Below, piece by piece: positions 52,883 through 62,092 of a stretch of DNA of 64,000 nt. The stretch's first letter is position 1. Each line of letters begins with the position of its first letter. The translations under genes were made by a program, and so were the position numbers. The notes beneath the pieces are model-generated. The model was not told the DNA's origin, did not search any database, and saw only the letters and a list, made by a program, of their open reading frames with translations. The stretch is from Maribacter dokdonensis DSW-8 (GTDB lineage: Bacteria; Bacteroidota; Bacteroidia; Flavobacteriales; Flavobacteriaceae), in assembly GCF_001447995.1 (NCBI RefSeq), contig NZ_LDPE01000002.1, positions 868,001 through 932,000 on the forward strand, in the 5' to 3' direction.

Positions 52883-52915
52883 ATGGCGTAGTTTATCAAC
52901 AAAAACCCTAAAGTT

Positions 52916-53365
52916 TTAAAGAATTTTGGCTACTTCAAAATTAACGAATTCCAAAAAGGTCTCATCTGCCTTTGTAAATGGGTCTGGAGTATTGGAATCT
53001 ATGTCTATTTGCCCAATGTTTTCACCATTTAAAAATAAGGGTATAACTATTTCTGATTTCACGGTAATACTGCAGGCTATATAGTTGTCTTGGGCCTGTA
53101 CATCTGGCACCACAAAATTTTCATTACTTTCTGCAACCTGCCCGCAAATGCCTTTGCCAAAAGGAATAATGGTATGGTCTGTTGGTGCACCGGCGTATTG
53201 GCCTAGTTTTAGCTCGCGCTTATCCCCGTTTTTAAAATAAAACCCTACCCAATCATAATGTGGTACTTCGGCTTTTAGAAGTTCACAAATGGCTAGCATT
53301 TTTGCATCTGGAGTTTTGTTTGAGTCTATAATGGAGCTTACTTGAGGGCGCAATAAATTGAACAT
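52916..53365 (-). CDS. GAF-domain protein, free methionine-(R)-sulfoxide reductase-like
   Basis: A 149-residue single GAF domain of the fRMsr (YebR) type: YDWVGFYFKNG, LKLGQYAGAPTDHTIIPFGKGICGQVA and NYIACSITVKSEIVIPLFLNGENIGQIDIDS. The catalytic-type Cys (IACS) and the Cys in GKGICG are present. The third family Cys, which in YebR precedes the IPxGxGVCG stretch, is replaced around TDHT, so full activity is uncertain. I start at the ATG at 53365: a TTG five codons earlier lies inside the -7 promoter box and cannot be transcribed. It may complement the msrA/msrB pair by acting on free methionine sulfoxide. Confidence 0.82.
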   Translation of the reverse strand: MFNLLRPQVSSIIDSNKTPDAKMLAICELLKAEVPHYDWVGFYFKNGDKRELKLGQYAGAPTDHTIIPFGKGICGQVAESNENFVVPDVQAQDNYIACSITVKSEIVIPLFLNGENIGQIDIDSNTPDPFTKADETFLEFVNFEVAKIL

Positions 53366-53377
53366 ACCTTTTTTTGA

Positions 53378-53406
53378 CAAAAATACATATTGTTATTGTG
53401 TAACAA
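53378..53406 (-). promoter_or_regulatory. Promoter of the GAF-domain gene
   Basis: On the minus strand TTG (53404-53406), 18 bases, then TATTTTTG (53378-53385): a perfect -33/-7 pair. The box ends 12 bases before the ATG at 53365, leaving a leader of only about six bases. Confidence 0.65.
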
Positions 53407-53416
53407 TAGACTCTAA

Positions 53417-53453
53417 AACAAAAAAAGAGGATGTATTTAAACATCCTCTTTTT
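53417..53453 (-). terminator. Rho-independent terminator of the 365-residue lipoprotein gene
   Basis: A perfect 13-bp stem AAAAAGAGGATGT (53422-53434) / ACATCCTCTTTTT (53441-53453) with an A run on the left giving a minus-strand U tract, 23 bases after the stop. Confidence 0.9.
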
Positions 53454-53476
53454 AACTATTTGATTATGATTTAAGA

Positions 53477-54574
53477 TTATGGTTGAATCTTTACATCGAA
53501 TTCAATAAAGTCGTTATTGTTGAAGCCAGGTTCTATGGCTGTAATTTTAATTAAACCTTTTTTGCCGTAGTTATCTACAAATTCAATAATATCGCCTACA
53601 CTTAAGTTCGTGATTTTTTGGGCGCTAGAACTTGTAATAAAATTTAATTCACTGTTTAAGGCTATTGCATCAAATGCAGTGACATCTATTGTTGTAGAAG
53701 TTGCAAAAAACATTTGGTTCAATGTTTCGGTAGCGGCATTCTCTTCCTCTGCGCCAGGCTTAAGCCCTTCTACATCAAATCCAAAAGAAGCATCATATTG
53801 TTCCGTTGAAGCAAAAGAAGCGTTGTCGCCGGCAGAAGGGCCGGAAGCACCGTAGTAGTATCCAAAATCCCAGAAAGCTCTAAACTCAGGTCCCACATCA
53901 ATTCTATATACAGTTTCATTTAATAGGGAAAAGAAAGATTCCGTTGATCCATCTTGTGCAGGTGCAAATAGTTTAATATCTGTAAATTCCCTAACTGCAG
54001 CTACAGGGTTTGCGCCTGTACCTACGGTAACTGTAATTTGACCTACTCCTAATGCCAATCTTTTTGAGCTATCTCGAAAATCACCTTTGCCTGTAGTGGT
54101 CCAAAATGAGTAAACAATTTCACCGTTTTCAATATCTGGTACAGGAAGTGGAAATGAAAAATCTATTTCTTTCTTGGTGGCGCCATCTAAATCTATAGAG
54201 CCGTCTGCTTTCAGTGCTTTGTCAAGATCATCACTTTCCAAATCAAAAGAACTAAAAGGCATTTCACCTTGACCTAAGTAATTTTGTGTAATATACATTC
54301 TACGTTGAGTAGTGGCATCTGAGGTAAAAATAACCCTACCGGTTACATTCGTGCCCGCTTCTCCGCTAGCAGAGGCAGAAGTTATGTTCGATGAAGGTAC
54401 GGCCTCATTGAAAACTATTGTTGCTACCTCCGGTTCATCAGTGTCATCGCCATCATCACCGCCAGTGTTATCTGGTATTGGGGTGTCAAAAACAGATCCG
54501 TCGTCTGAACTACAACTGCCTATAAAAAGCGCAATAGTGCAAATAAGAAAAGTGGTTTTTAATTGTTTTTTCAT
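53477..54574 (-). CDS. Lipoprotein of unknown function
   Basis: A 365-residue lipoprotein (ALFIGSCSSDDG, lipid-modified Cys at about 21) followed by an Asp/Gly/Glu-rich tether (about 22-50, GGDDGDDTDEPE). The body is beta-rich and acidic, without Cys and with many Ser, Thr, Ala and Asp. Blocks such as EFRAFWDFGYYYGASGPSAGD and LSVGDIIEFVDNYGKKGLIKITAIE look conserved but I recognise no family. The SCSSDDG start fits outer-membrane, possibly surface-exposed lipoproteins of Bacteroidetes. It is monocistronic with its own terminator. Confidence 0.72.
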   Translation of the reverse strand: MKKQLKTTFLICTIALFIGSCSSDDGSVFDTPIPDNTGGDDGDDTDEPEVATIVFNEAVPSSNITSASASGEAGTNVTGRVIFTSDATTQRRMYITQNYLGQGEMPFSSFDLESDDLDKALKADGSIDLDGATKKEIDFSFPLPVPDIENGEIVYSFWTTTGKGDFRDSSKRLALGVGQITVTVGTGANPVAAVREFTDIKLFAPAQDGSTESFFSLLNETVYRIDVGPEFRAFWDFGYYYGASGPSAGDNASFASTEQYDASFGFDVEGLKPGAEEENAATETLNQMFFATSTTIDVTAFDAIALNSELNFITSSSAQKITNLSVGDIIEFVDNYGKKGLIKITAIEPGFNNNDFIEFDVKIQP

Positions 54575-54744
54575 AATTGTTAAAAATTTAGTTATTGGTT
54601 ATTACGTTAATGTGTTCAGTGCTTTTAACTTGAAAAAAGTTTTTATCGTATATGTTTTGCAATATTTCTTAATGAAATTACTAGGGATTTAATGTCTTGT
54701 ACTAAATTTCATTAAATATGTGATTTTTAATTTTTTATAATCTG

Positions 54745-54752
54745 TAACTTTG
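54745..54752 (+). promoter_or_regulatory. -7 box of the HYC_CC_PP gene
   Basis: TAACTTTG, a perfect TAnnTTTG, ends 5 bases before the ATG at 54758, again implying a leaderless mRNA. The upstream region is AT-rich without a TTG at -33, so another activator may assist. Confidence 0.5.
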
Positions 54753-54757
54753 TAGTC

Positions 54758-55171
54758 ATGAAAAATTTGTTTCATAAGCTGTTTTCCTTGACAATGGTAT
54801 TTCTGTTGTTGTTGTCCACTATTTCGTGGACGGTAGAGAAGCATCTTTGTATGGGGCGTGTTATGGATGTTGGTGTATTTACAAATGCAGATGATTGTTG
54901 TTTGGGATTAGATGCTTTGTCAACAAGTGATGAGCCAATTGAAGATAAAAAGCCTTGTTGTGACAATGAAGTGTTTACCATGCAAGGGCAAGATGATTTG
55001 ACTTATCATGAAACAGATTTAGATTTCCCTTTAAAGATATTTTTGTATTCTTATGCAAGGACCTATGTAGGCTTGTTTGTAGAAACGGAATATGATATTC
55101 TTTGTAATGTGAATCCTCCTCCTATACTCACTGAGGATTTACATATTCTTCACGAAGTTTTTTTAATTTGA
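54758..55171 (+). CDS. HYC_CC_PP family protein (small exported Cys-rich protein)
   Basis: A 137-residue protein with an N-terminal signal or anchor (about 7-24, LFSLTMVFLLLLSTIS). It shows the three name-giving features: H-x-C (EKHLC, His29 and Cys31), CC pairs (DDCC at 47-48 and PCC at 67-68) and a proline run near the C-terminus (NPPPI, 120-122). The paired cysteines and His suggest soft-metal binding outside the cytoplasm. It is placed before a TonB receptor with its own Cys pair and a secreted CxxC metal-binding protein, so it likely belongs to a copper- or similar metal-handling set. The family has no proven function. Confidence 0.82.
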   Translation: MKNLFHKLFSLTMVFLLLLSTISWTVEKHLCMGRVMDVGVFTNADDCCLGLDALSTSDEPIEDKKPCCDNEVFTMQGQDDLTYHETDLDFPLKIFLYSYARTYVGLFVETEYDILCNVNPPPILTEDLHILHEVFLI

Positions 55172-55350
55172 TTCCAATTGATAATGGTATTTAATGCCAT
55201 GTCGTAAATGGTAGATACCCGTTAAAAGTTAAATATTCCTTGCTGGAACTCATGTAGGTGGCATGGTCTCAATATTTAAATTTTATGTCTTAGTGTACAG
55301 GATGCACAGATTAGGGAATAAATGAAATGAAATACTTCGAAAAAAAAATA

Positions 55351-57642
55351 ATGAATAAATATATAGTAATACTAATAACGGCTATGCTGCCTGCTTTTAT
55401 ATTTTCGCAAGAACAAGAAAAGGTGGACGGTGTGGTCTTAGATTCAGAAGGCTCAAATGCGCTTAGTCTTTCTGGTGCCAATGTGTATTGGCAAGATTCC
55501 CAAACGGGAGTGGTAACTAATTTTGATGGTAAATTTTCCATACCTTATTTAAGAGGGCATAATAAATTAATTATTAGTTATGTAGGTTTTGAAAGTGATA
55601 CGTTGGTTATAAATGAACCTAAGACAATTCGTATTAGTTTAAAGCCTTCAAATGAGCTAGATGAGGTGGTGGTGCAACAAGAGCGTGATGCTATTCAGAA
55701 AACCTATTTTAGTCCGCAGAATGTGATTACGGTAAATAGCGATGAACTTTTAAAAGCGGCCTGTTGTAATTTGGCGGAAAGTTTTGAAACCAATCCGGCT
55801 ATTGACGTGAACCTGTCCGATGGGCTAACGGGAACCAAGCAAATTGAAATGTTAGGTTTAACCAGTCCGTATTTATTGATAACCCAAGAAAATATTCCAA
55901 TGGTGCGCGGTGCATCGCAAGCTTATGGCTTAACGTTTACACCAGGTACATGGATAGAAAGTATTCAAATAACCAAAGGGGCTGGTAGTGTTGTTAATGG
56001 CTATGAAAGTATTTCAGGGCAAATAAATACAGAGCTCGTAAAGCCGTTAACCGATAATGCCGTATTTGTAAATGGATATGTAAATCAAAATGGGCGTTAT
56101 GAATTGAATACCCATTTCAATAGAAAGTTAACGGAAAAGTTGAGCACAGGACTTTATGTTCATGGTAATACCAGAACGCAAAAAGAGGATGACAATAATG
56201 ACGGATTTTTAGATGCACCCTTGGGTAAGCAATTAAATGTAATGAACAGATGGCAATATCAAGATGCCGAAAAAGGATGGGTTAGTTTCTTCAATATTCG
56301 TTTTTTGAATGATGAAAAACAAGTAGGGCAAGTGGATTTTGAGCCAGATACGGATAGAGTAGATGGTGGAAATAGGTCACAGAGCGGAGCCGAAGTTCCT
56401 GCACTGAGCGAAGCCGAAGTGTGGGGAAGTGAAATCAATACCCGCCGGTTTGATACGTCAATTAAGTTAGGTTATGTTTTTCCGGAATTGCCTTTTCAAA
56501 GTCTAGGTTTTCAAACTTCTTACAGTTTACATAAACAAGATTCCTACTTTGGATTTAGAACCTATGATATTACCCATGAAAGTTTGTATAGCAACCTCAT
56601 ATTCAATTCCATTATAGGTGATACTAGAAATAAGTTCAAAACCGGTATTACTTTCGCTTACGATGGTTATGATGAATTGGTGTCGGCAACAGATTACTCT
56701 AGAGTAGATAATTCTGTAGGTGCATTTATGGAGTACAGTTATGAGAATTTAGAAAAAGTGAGTTTAACCGCAGGTTTACGTGTAGATAATCATAATAGAT
56801 TGGGAACATTTGTGACACCTAGGTTTCACATTAGATATACACCATGGGAAAAAGGAAGTTTACGGGGGTCTTTTGGTAGAGGTAAAAGGGCAGCCAATAT
56901 TTTTGCCGAGAATCAGCAGCTATTTGGCTCTGCAAGAACCATCAATATTGCCAGTACAGATGGTGAAGTTTATGGTTTGGAGCCGGAAGATGCATGGAAT
57001 TATGGAGTAAGTTTTTTGCAAGGATTTAATTTCTTGAACAAAAAAGGTGATATTACTTTAGATTATTACATCACTGATTTTAAGAATCAGGTAGTAGTAG
57101 ATTGGGAGAACCCTCAGGAAGTTTCTTTCTACAATTTAGATGGTGATAGTAGTGCCAAGAGTTTTCAGGTTGAGGTGAATTATGAACTATTACCACGGTT
57201 AGACTTAAGAACATCATATAAATTCTATGATGTTTCAACAGACTATAGAAGCGGAAATCTTCAAAAACCCTTACTGGCGCAACATCGATTTTTTGTTAAT
57301 TTAGGGTATGAAACCGAAGCCAAGGAGAACGGATCTCAGTGGAAGTTTGATTATACCTTGCATAGTATGGGTAAGAAAAGACTACCGGATACAAGTAGCA
57401 ACCCTGTAGCGTACCAGTTGGCTGAGTATTCATCGCCTTATAACCATATGAATGCTCAAATTACCAAGGTGTTCTCAAAAAGTGTTGAGGTATATGTAGG
57501 AGGTGAAAATCTTTCTGATGTACAGCAAGACAACCCTGTTTTAGGGGCAGATGATCCGTTTGGTCCAAATTTTGATACTACAATAGTGTTTGCGCCAATT
57601 ATGGGTAGAATGTTCTATGCGGGCTTTAGATTTAAAATTTAA
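55351..57642 (+). CDS. TonB-dependent outer-membrane receptor, probable metal/metallophore transporter
   Basis: From the ATG at 55351 (signal peptide ending IFSQ) this is 763 residues. Order: a carboxypeptidase-regulatory-like domain (about 22-100, SLSGANVYWQDSQTGVVTNFDGKFSIPYL), a plug (about 115-235) with an unusual Cys138-Cys139 pair (KAACCNLAESFETNP), then a 22-strand-type barrel ending GRMFYAGFRFKI. Receptors of this subtype sit next to HYC_CC_PP and heavy-metal-associated proteins, as here, pointing to copper or another soft metal. Residues 343-357 are coded by two REP-like 20-mers inserted in frame in a predicted extracellular loop. An 8-codon upstream ATG is a less likely start. Confidence 0.88.
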   Translation: MNKYIVILITAMLPAFIFSQEQEKVDGVVLDSEGSNALSLSGANVYWQDSQTGVVTNFDGKFSIPYLRGHNKLIISYVGFESDTLVINEPKTIRISLKPSNELDEVVVQQERDAIQKTYFSPQNVITVNSDELLKAACCNLAESFETNPAIDVNLSDGLTGTKQIEMLGLTSPYLLITQENIPMVRGASQAYGLTFTPGTWIESIQITKGAGSVVNGYESISGQINTELVKPLTDNAVFVNGYVNQNGRYELNTHFNRKLTEKLSTGLYVHGNTRTQKEDDNNDGFLDAPLGKQLNVMNRWQYQDAEKGWVSFFNIRFLNDEKQVGQVDFEPDTDRVDGGNRSQSGAEVPALSEAEVWGSEINTRRFDTSIKLGYVFPELPFQSLGFQTSYSLHKQDSYFGFRTYDITHESLYSNLIFNSIIGDTRNKFKTGITFAYDGYDELVSATDYSRVDNSVGAFMEYSYENLEKVSLTAGLRVDNHNRLGTFVTPRFHIRYTPWEKGSLRGSFGRGKRAANIFAENQQLFGSARTINIASTDGEVYGLEPEDAWNYGVSFLQGFNFLNKKGDITLDYYITDFKNQVVVDWENPQEVSFYNLDGDSSAKSFQVEVNYELLPRLDLRTSYKFYDVSTDYRSGNLQKPLLAQHRFFVNLGYETEAKENGSQWKFDYTLHSMGKKRLPDTSSNPVAYQLAEYSSPYNHMNAQITKVFSKSVEVYVGGENLSDVQQDNPVLGADDPFGPNFDTTIVFAPIMGRMFYAGFRFKI
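56378..56421 (+). repeat. Two REP-like 20-mers inside the TonB receptor gene
   Basis: Copy 1 is CACAGAGCGGAGCCGAAGTT (56378-56397) and copy 2 is CACTGAGCGAAGCCGAAGTG (56402-56421): 17 of 20 bases agree and the period is 24 bases, exactly 8 codons. Copy 2 has CACT/AGTG ends in inverted order. The unit resembles the CACTGAGCGGAGTCGAAGTG elements that I recall as dispersed repeats in flavobacterial genomes. The coded peptide (SGAEVPALSEAEVW) is out of character for the surrounding barrel. Confidence 0.7.
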
Positions 57643-57664
57643 TTTATCAATTAATATACATATT

Positions 57665-58030
57665 ATGAAAACAACTATTTTATCCATTGCAATGATGCTA
57701 ATTGCCGTGATAACCTATGCACAAGAGAAGAATAAGAAAATGACATTTGATGTCAATGGTAAATGCGCCATGTGTAAAGAGCGTATTGAAGAAGCTGCGC
57801 TGAATGTGAAAGGGGTAAAGTATGCAAATTGGAGCATACCAACGCACCAGTTGGATATTATAATGGATGAGCGCAAAACCGATGCAATGAAAATAAAAAC
57901 GGCTATCGTTGCCGTTGGTCATGATACCAAAGAATTAAAAGCCACAGAAGAAGCTTATAATAGTGTACATCCTTGTTGTAGATATAGGGAAGACAATTCT
58001 GATGATGGTCAACATCATGATGGTAACTAG
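57665..58030 (+). CDS. Secreted heavy-metal-associated (HMA) domain protein
   Basis: A 121-residue protein with a signal peptide (MKTTILSIAMMLIAVITYAQ). A ferredoxin-like HMA domain (about 26-92) follows with the metal-binding pair Cys34-Cys37 (GKCAMCKERIEEAA) and KGVKYANWS, typical of copper chaperones. After it come HPCCRYR (Cys104-Cys105) and a His/Asp tail (DDGQHHDGN), which may add metal ligands. Being exported, it would bind metal in the periplasm next to the receptor. The gene is 22 bases after the TonB receptor; an upstream in-frame extension overlapping the receptor is rejected because it masks the signal peptide. Confidence 0.87.
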   Translation: MKTTILSIAMMLIAVITYAQEKNKKMTFDVNGKCAMCKERIEEAALNVKGVKYANWSIPTHQLDIIMDERKTDAMKIKTAIVAVGHDTKELKATEEAYNSVHPCCRYREDNSDDGQHHDGN

Positions 58031-58167
58031 ATAATTGCTTTGTTTAGAGTGAGGTTTTGAAAAGAAAAAAAATGGGTGAAATTTTAGTTAATCTTTTGCC
58101 AACAAAATAATCACCGATCAAAATCTGAAATACATTAGCTATAGATTTATTTTTAAATTCTATACCA

Positions 58168-58266
58168 ATGGCACAAGCAAAATCAGCAGGGAAACCAGCT
58201 GCAAAGCCTGCACCGGCAAAAGCTGGTAAAAAGGCTGCTCCAAAAGCTGCTCCTAGAAAGAAGTAG
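58168..58266 (+). CDS. Lys/Ala/Pro-rich microprotein (32 residues, histone-H1-tail-like)
   Basis: An intact small frame, ATG to TAG, that encodes MAQAKSAGKPAAKPAPAKAG followed by KKAAPKAAPRKK. About a third of the residues are Lys or Arg and most others Ala or Pro, like the nucleic-acid-binding tails of histone H1 or AlgP-type proteins. It is followed within about 40 bases by a strong terminator, so a short dedicated transcript is plausible. A TACATTAG element lies some 35 bases upstream. Such sequences bind DNA or RNA non-specifically, but here that is inference, and translation is not proven. Confidence 0.55.
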   Translation: MAQAKSAGKPAAKPAPAKAGKKAAPKAAPRKK

Positions 58267-58306
58267 TCTAGTTATTGCCTTTAGAAGGCATACTGTTTTG
58301 GACATG

Positions 58307-58343
58307 AAAACCACCTTCTGTAAATAAAGAAGGTGGTTTTTTT
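58307..58343 (+). terminator. Rho-independent terminator after the microprotein gene
   Basis: A perfect 13-bp stem AAAACCACCTTCT (58307-58319) / AGAAGGTGGTTTT (58328-58340) and a T run, 40 bases past the microprotein stop. It also closes any read-through from the metal cluster. Confidence 0.9.
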
Positions 58344-58362
58344 GTTGCTCATATTTAAAATG

Positions 58363-58396
58363 AAAAAAACCGCTCTTGATATTTCAAGAGCGGTTT
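58363..58396 (-). terminator. Rho-independent terminator of groEL
   Basis: A perfect stem AAACCGCTCTTGA (58367-58379) / TCAAGAGCGGTTT (58384-58396) with a tight loop and an A run on the left that gives the minus-strand U tract. Confidence 0.9.
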
Positions 58397-58401
58397 AAAT
58401 T

Positions 58402-58431
58402 TTAAAGTCCCCTTTGGGGATTTAGGGGCTT

Positions 58432-58432
<1 letters not shown>
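58402..58432. repeat. C/G-run element in the groEL 3' UTR
   Basis: AAAGTCCCCTTTGGGGATTT followed by AGGGGCTTTT: a TCCCC-TTT-GGGGA palindrome and an extra GGGG run directly after the groEL stop, strikingly GC-rich for its surroundings. I recall very similar elements scattered between genes in flavobacteria. It may be a dispersed repeat. Confidence 0.4.
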
Positions 58433-60129
<1,697 letters not shown>

Positions 60130-60184
60130 CTATTTCGTGAAAATTAAAAGGTCTTAGGTTTTATGCCCAAGCCAAATGCTATTT

Positions 60185-60463
60185 TTAGATAATAGCTAGA
60201 ATATCACTCTCTCTCATCATCAAGTAGTCCGTACCTTCTAATTTTAATTCGGTACCGGCGTACTTTCCGTAAAGAACTGTATCTCCAACTTTAACGGTAA
60301 CACTGTCATCTTTTGTACCAGGACCCACAGCAACAACTTTACCTTTCTGTGGTTTTTCTTTTGCGGTATCAGGAATGTAAAGTCCAGATGCAGTTTTAGT
60401 CTCAGCTGCCATTGGCTCAATAAGAACTCGGTCTGCCAATGGTTTGATATTAACTTTAGCCAT
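60185..60463 (-). CDS. groES: Co-chaperonin GroES (Hsp10)
   Basis: A 92-residue lid of the GroEL chamber: [37 protein letters not shown] (containing the mobile loop), [47 protein letters not shown]. The C-terminus and length match the family. First gene of the groESL operon and insulated from secG by the terminator at 60552-60584; a TTTG and a loose TAATTTCT about 20 bases apart lie in the 90 bases between, a weak promoter candidate. Confidence 0.97.
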   Translation of the reverse strand: MAKVNIKPLADRVLIEPMAAETKTASGLYIPDTAKEKPQKGKVVAVGPGTKDDSVTVKVGDTVLYGKYAGTELKLEGTDYLMMRESDILAII

Positions 60464-60551
60464 AATTATTAATTTTTAAATTGATTTTTAGTTTTGTGCA
60501 TATGTAAAGGCAGAAATTATGCCATTGCCTTTTTACTGACAAATTGTAAAC

Positions 60552-60584
60552 AAAAAATGCCAGCTTGTCATAAGCTGGCATTTT
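60552..60584 (-). terminator. Rho-independent terminator of the secG operon
   Basis: A perfect 13-bp stem AAAATGCCAGCTT (60554-60566) / AAGCTGGCATTTT (60572-60584) with a six-A run on the left, read as U on the minus strand, 22 bases after the secG stop. Confidence 0.92.
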
Positions 60585-60606
60585 AAAATATATTGTAGTG
60601 TGTAGT

Positions 60607-60966
60607 CTATAAACTATCTGAAGGCGTAGCTTCATTTGTTACTGGTGGTGTTACCTCTTCAGGTAATGTTTCAGGAACTACGGTTTCAATGTCGTCACCT
60701 TGTAATAATTTAGAATCTGCATCGCCAAAATTGCCTTTAAGTGCAATGTTAGATGCTAAAATTAAAACTATTAATAAACCAGCTAGCGTCCACGTACTCT
60801 TATCTAAAAAGTCACCTGTTTTTTTTACTCCGCCAACTACTTGGTTTCCACCTCCGCCAAAAGAAGAGGAAAGTCCGCCACCTTTTGGGTTCTGTACCAT
60901 GATCACTAATACCAACAATAAGCAAACGACTATGATAAGTATTAGGAAAATTGAAAATGTACTCAT
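60607..60966 (-). CDS. secG: Preprotein translocase subunit SecG
   Basis: A 119-residue two-helix inner-membrane protein. Helix 1 (FSIFLILIIVVCLLLVLVIMVQ) leads into NPKGGGLSSSFGGGGNQVVGG, the conserved loop of SecG, then KKTGDFLDKSTWTLAGLLIVLILASN as helix 2. An acidic, Thr/Pro-rich cytoplasmic tail (about 75-119) is typical of Bacteroidetes SecG. It assists SecYEG-SecA translocation. Last gene of the unit that begins at or before the sigma-54 activator, 6 bases after the TPR gene. Confidence 0.93.
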   Translation of the reverse strand: MSTFSIFLILIIVVCLLLVLVIMVQNPKGGGLSSSFGGGGNQVVGGVKKTGDFLDKSTWTLAGLLIVLILASNIALKGNFGDADSKLLQGDDIETVVPETLPEEVTPPVTNEATPSDSL

Positions 60967-60972
60967 TCTAAA

Positions 60973-62088
60973 TTATTTATTATCTTTTCGTAATTTTTCT
61001 ACCGCCTTAATTCGGTCTGCAAAGAAACTACTTTTTTCTGGATATTTCAAACTTAAAATTTTGTAGGCCTGAATAGCGTTTTTATACTTTTTTTGTTCCA
61101 GGTAAACCCTTGCTAAAGTCTCTGTCATTAGCTCGTTCTGGTTAATGGTAGATGACTGTGAAATGTCTATGGTTGTACTTTGTTCCGTAGGTACAATTTT
61201 AGGGTTGGAAGCTATGAACTTGTCAATACGATCATATTTCTTTTTGATGGCCTCGTTTTTTACCCTTGGTTTTTTTACAGGTTTATCTGTTGTCTTTTTT
61301 TCTTTGACACTGTCTGTATTTTGACTTTCTGCCTCTACCTTGTTTTCTGCAATAACCGTTTGTTGCTTTTTGGTGTCGTCCTCTTTTGAAGGAGTGGAAT
61401 CTTCTTCAACTGATTTTTCTAATGGTTTTTTGGAGGCAAGGCTTAACCACTCTGAAAAAGAATACTTCTCTTTGGCATCAAAAGTTAGAGGTTTACCAAT
61501 GTCTAGCGCATTTTCTTCTTCGGTATTATCAGGGTTTTTAGATTGAAACAACTCCGGGTCCAAAATCTGCTCTGCATCTTTTTCGTCTTGTGGTAGGGGG
61601 TTGTCTTGAGATGGTGTAATAAAAGAAGGTGTAGGTGCTTCTTCAATAGGATCATTTAGATCTTCAGTTTCTTCAGTGGGGCTACTTTCATTTGTGGTAA
61701 TTACTTCATCAGAAATGTCAAGAGAATCTGTGTTTTCTTTAGGTTCAGTTGAATGAACTAGTGTTAGGTCTTTATTTTCTTCTTGAACTTCAATGGCGTT
61801 ATTGACCTCAATTTCGGCAATAGTTGCAGTAGCTGTATCATATTGTAAAAAGTCTCTAGATGTAATGAAATCAAAAAGCACATCTCTATCTGTCGTAAAA
61901 GCAGCCGTTGCTTTTAGAGCTTTGTTGTATTTGTAGCTGTTTAAGTTTTTGAGTCCTTTTAAGTGAAGTGCCCGTGCAGCTTGAAAATAAGGATACTCGG
62001 CTATAATATCTTCTAAATGTTTGGTATGAATGGGTTCTACCACTTTGGTAGGGTTTTCTAGAAAATATGTAAAGTCCTTAACGTTCAT
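60973..62088 (-). CDS. TPR-containing protein with long acidic linker
   Basis: A 371-residue protein, no signal peptide. The N-terminal part (about 1-85) includes EDIIAEYPYFQAARALHLKGLKNLNSYKYNKALKATAAFTTDRDVLFDFI, helical and TPR-like. A long low-complexity, Glu/Asp/Thr-rich stretch (about 95-300) follows, with basic patches near KKPRVKNEAIKKKYDRIDKF. It ends in a clear TPR (MTETLARVYLEQKKYKNAIQAYKILSLKYPEKSSFFADRIKAVEKL). This gene is regularly found between lptE and secG in Flavobacteriia. The role is unknown; a cytoplasmic adaptor for envelope biogenesis is a guess. Gaps of 4 and 6 bases tie it to both neighbours. Confidence 0.82.
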   Translation of the reverse strand: MNVKDFTYFLENPTKVVEPIHTKHLEDIIAEYPYFQAARALHLKGLKNLNSYKYNKALKATAAFTTDRDVLFDFITSRDFLQYDTATATIAEIEVNNAIEVQEENKDLTLVHSTEPKENTDSLDISDEVITTNESSPTEETEDLNDPIEEAPTPSFITPSQDNPLPQDEKDAEQILDPELFQSKNPDNTEEENALDIGKPLTFDAKEKYSFSEWLSLASKKPLEKSVEEDSTPSKEDDTKKQQTVIAENKVEAESQNTDSVKEKKTTDKPVKKPRVKNEAIKKKYDRIDKFIASNPKIVPTEQSTTIDISQSSTINQNELMTETLARVYLEQKKYKNAIQAYKILSLKYPEKSSFFADRIKAVEKLRKDNK

Positions 62089-62092
62089 GTAA

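Noticed and set aside
53366..53380. TTG start of the GAF-domain protein
   Set aside because: The codon is part of the -7 box TATTTTTG, so it precedes the transcription start.
57590..57664. Upstream start for the HMA protein overlapping the TonB receptor
   Set aside because: It adds 25 unrelated residues before a clear signal peptide at 57665.
60464..60551. CIRCE operator for groESL
   Set aside because: No TTAGCACTC-N9-GAGTGCTAA or near match is present upstream of groES.
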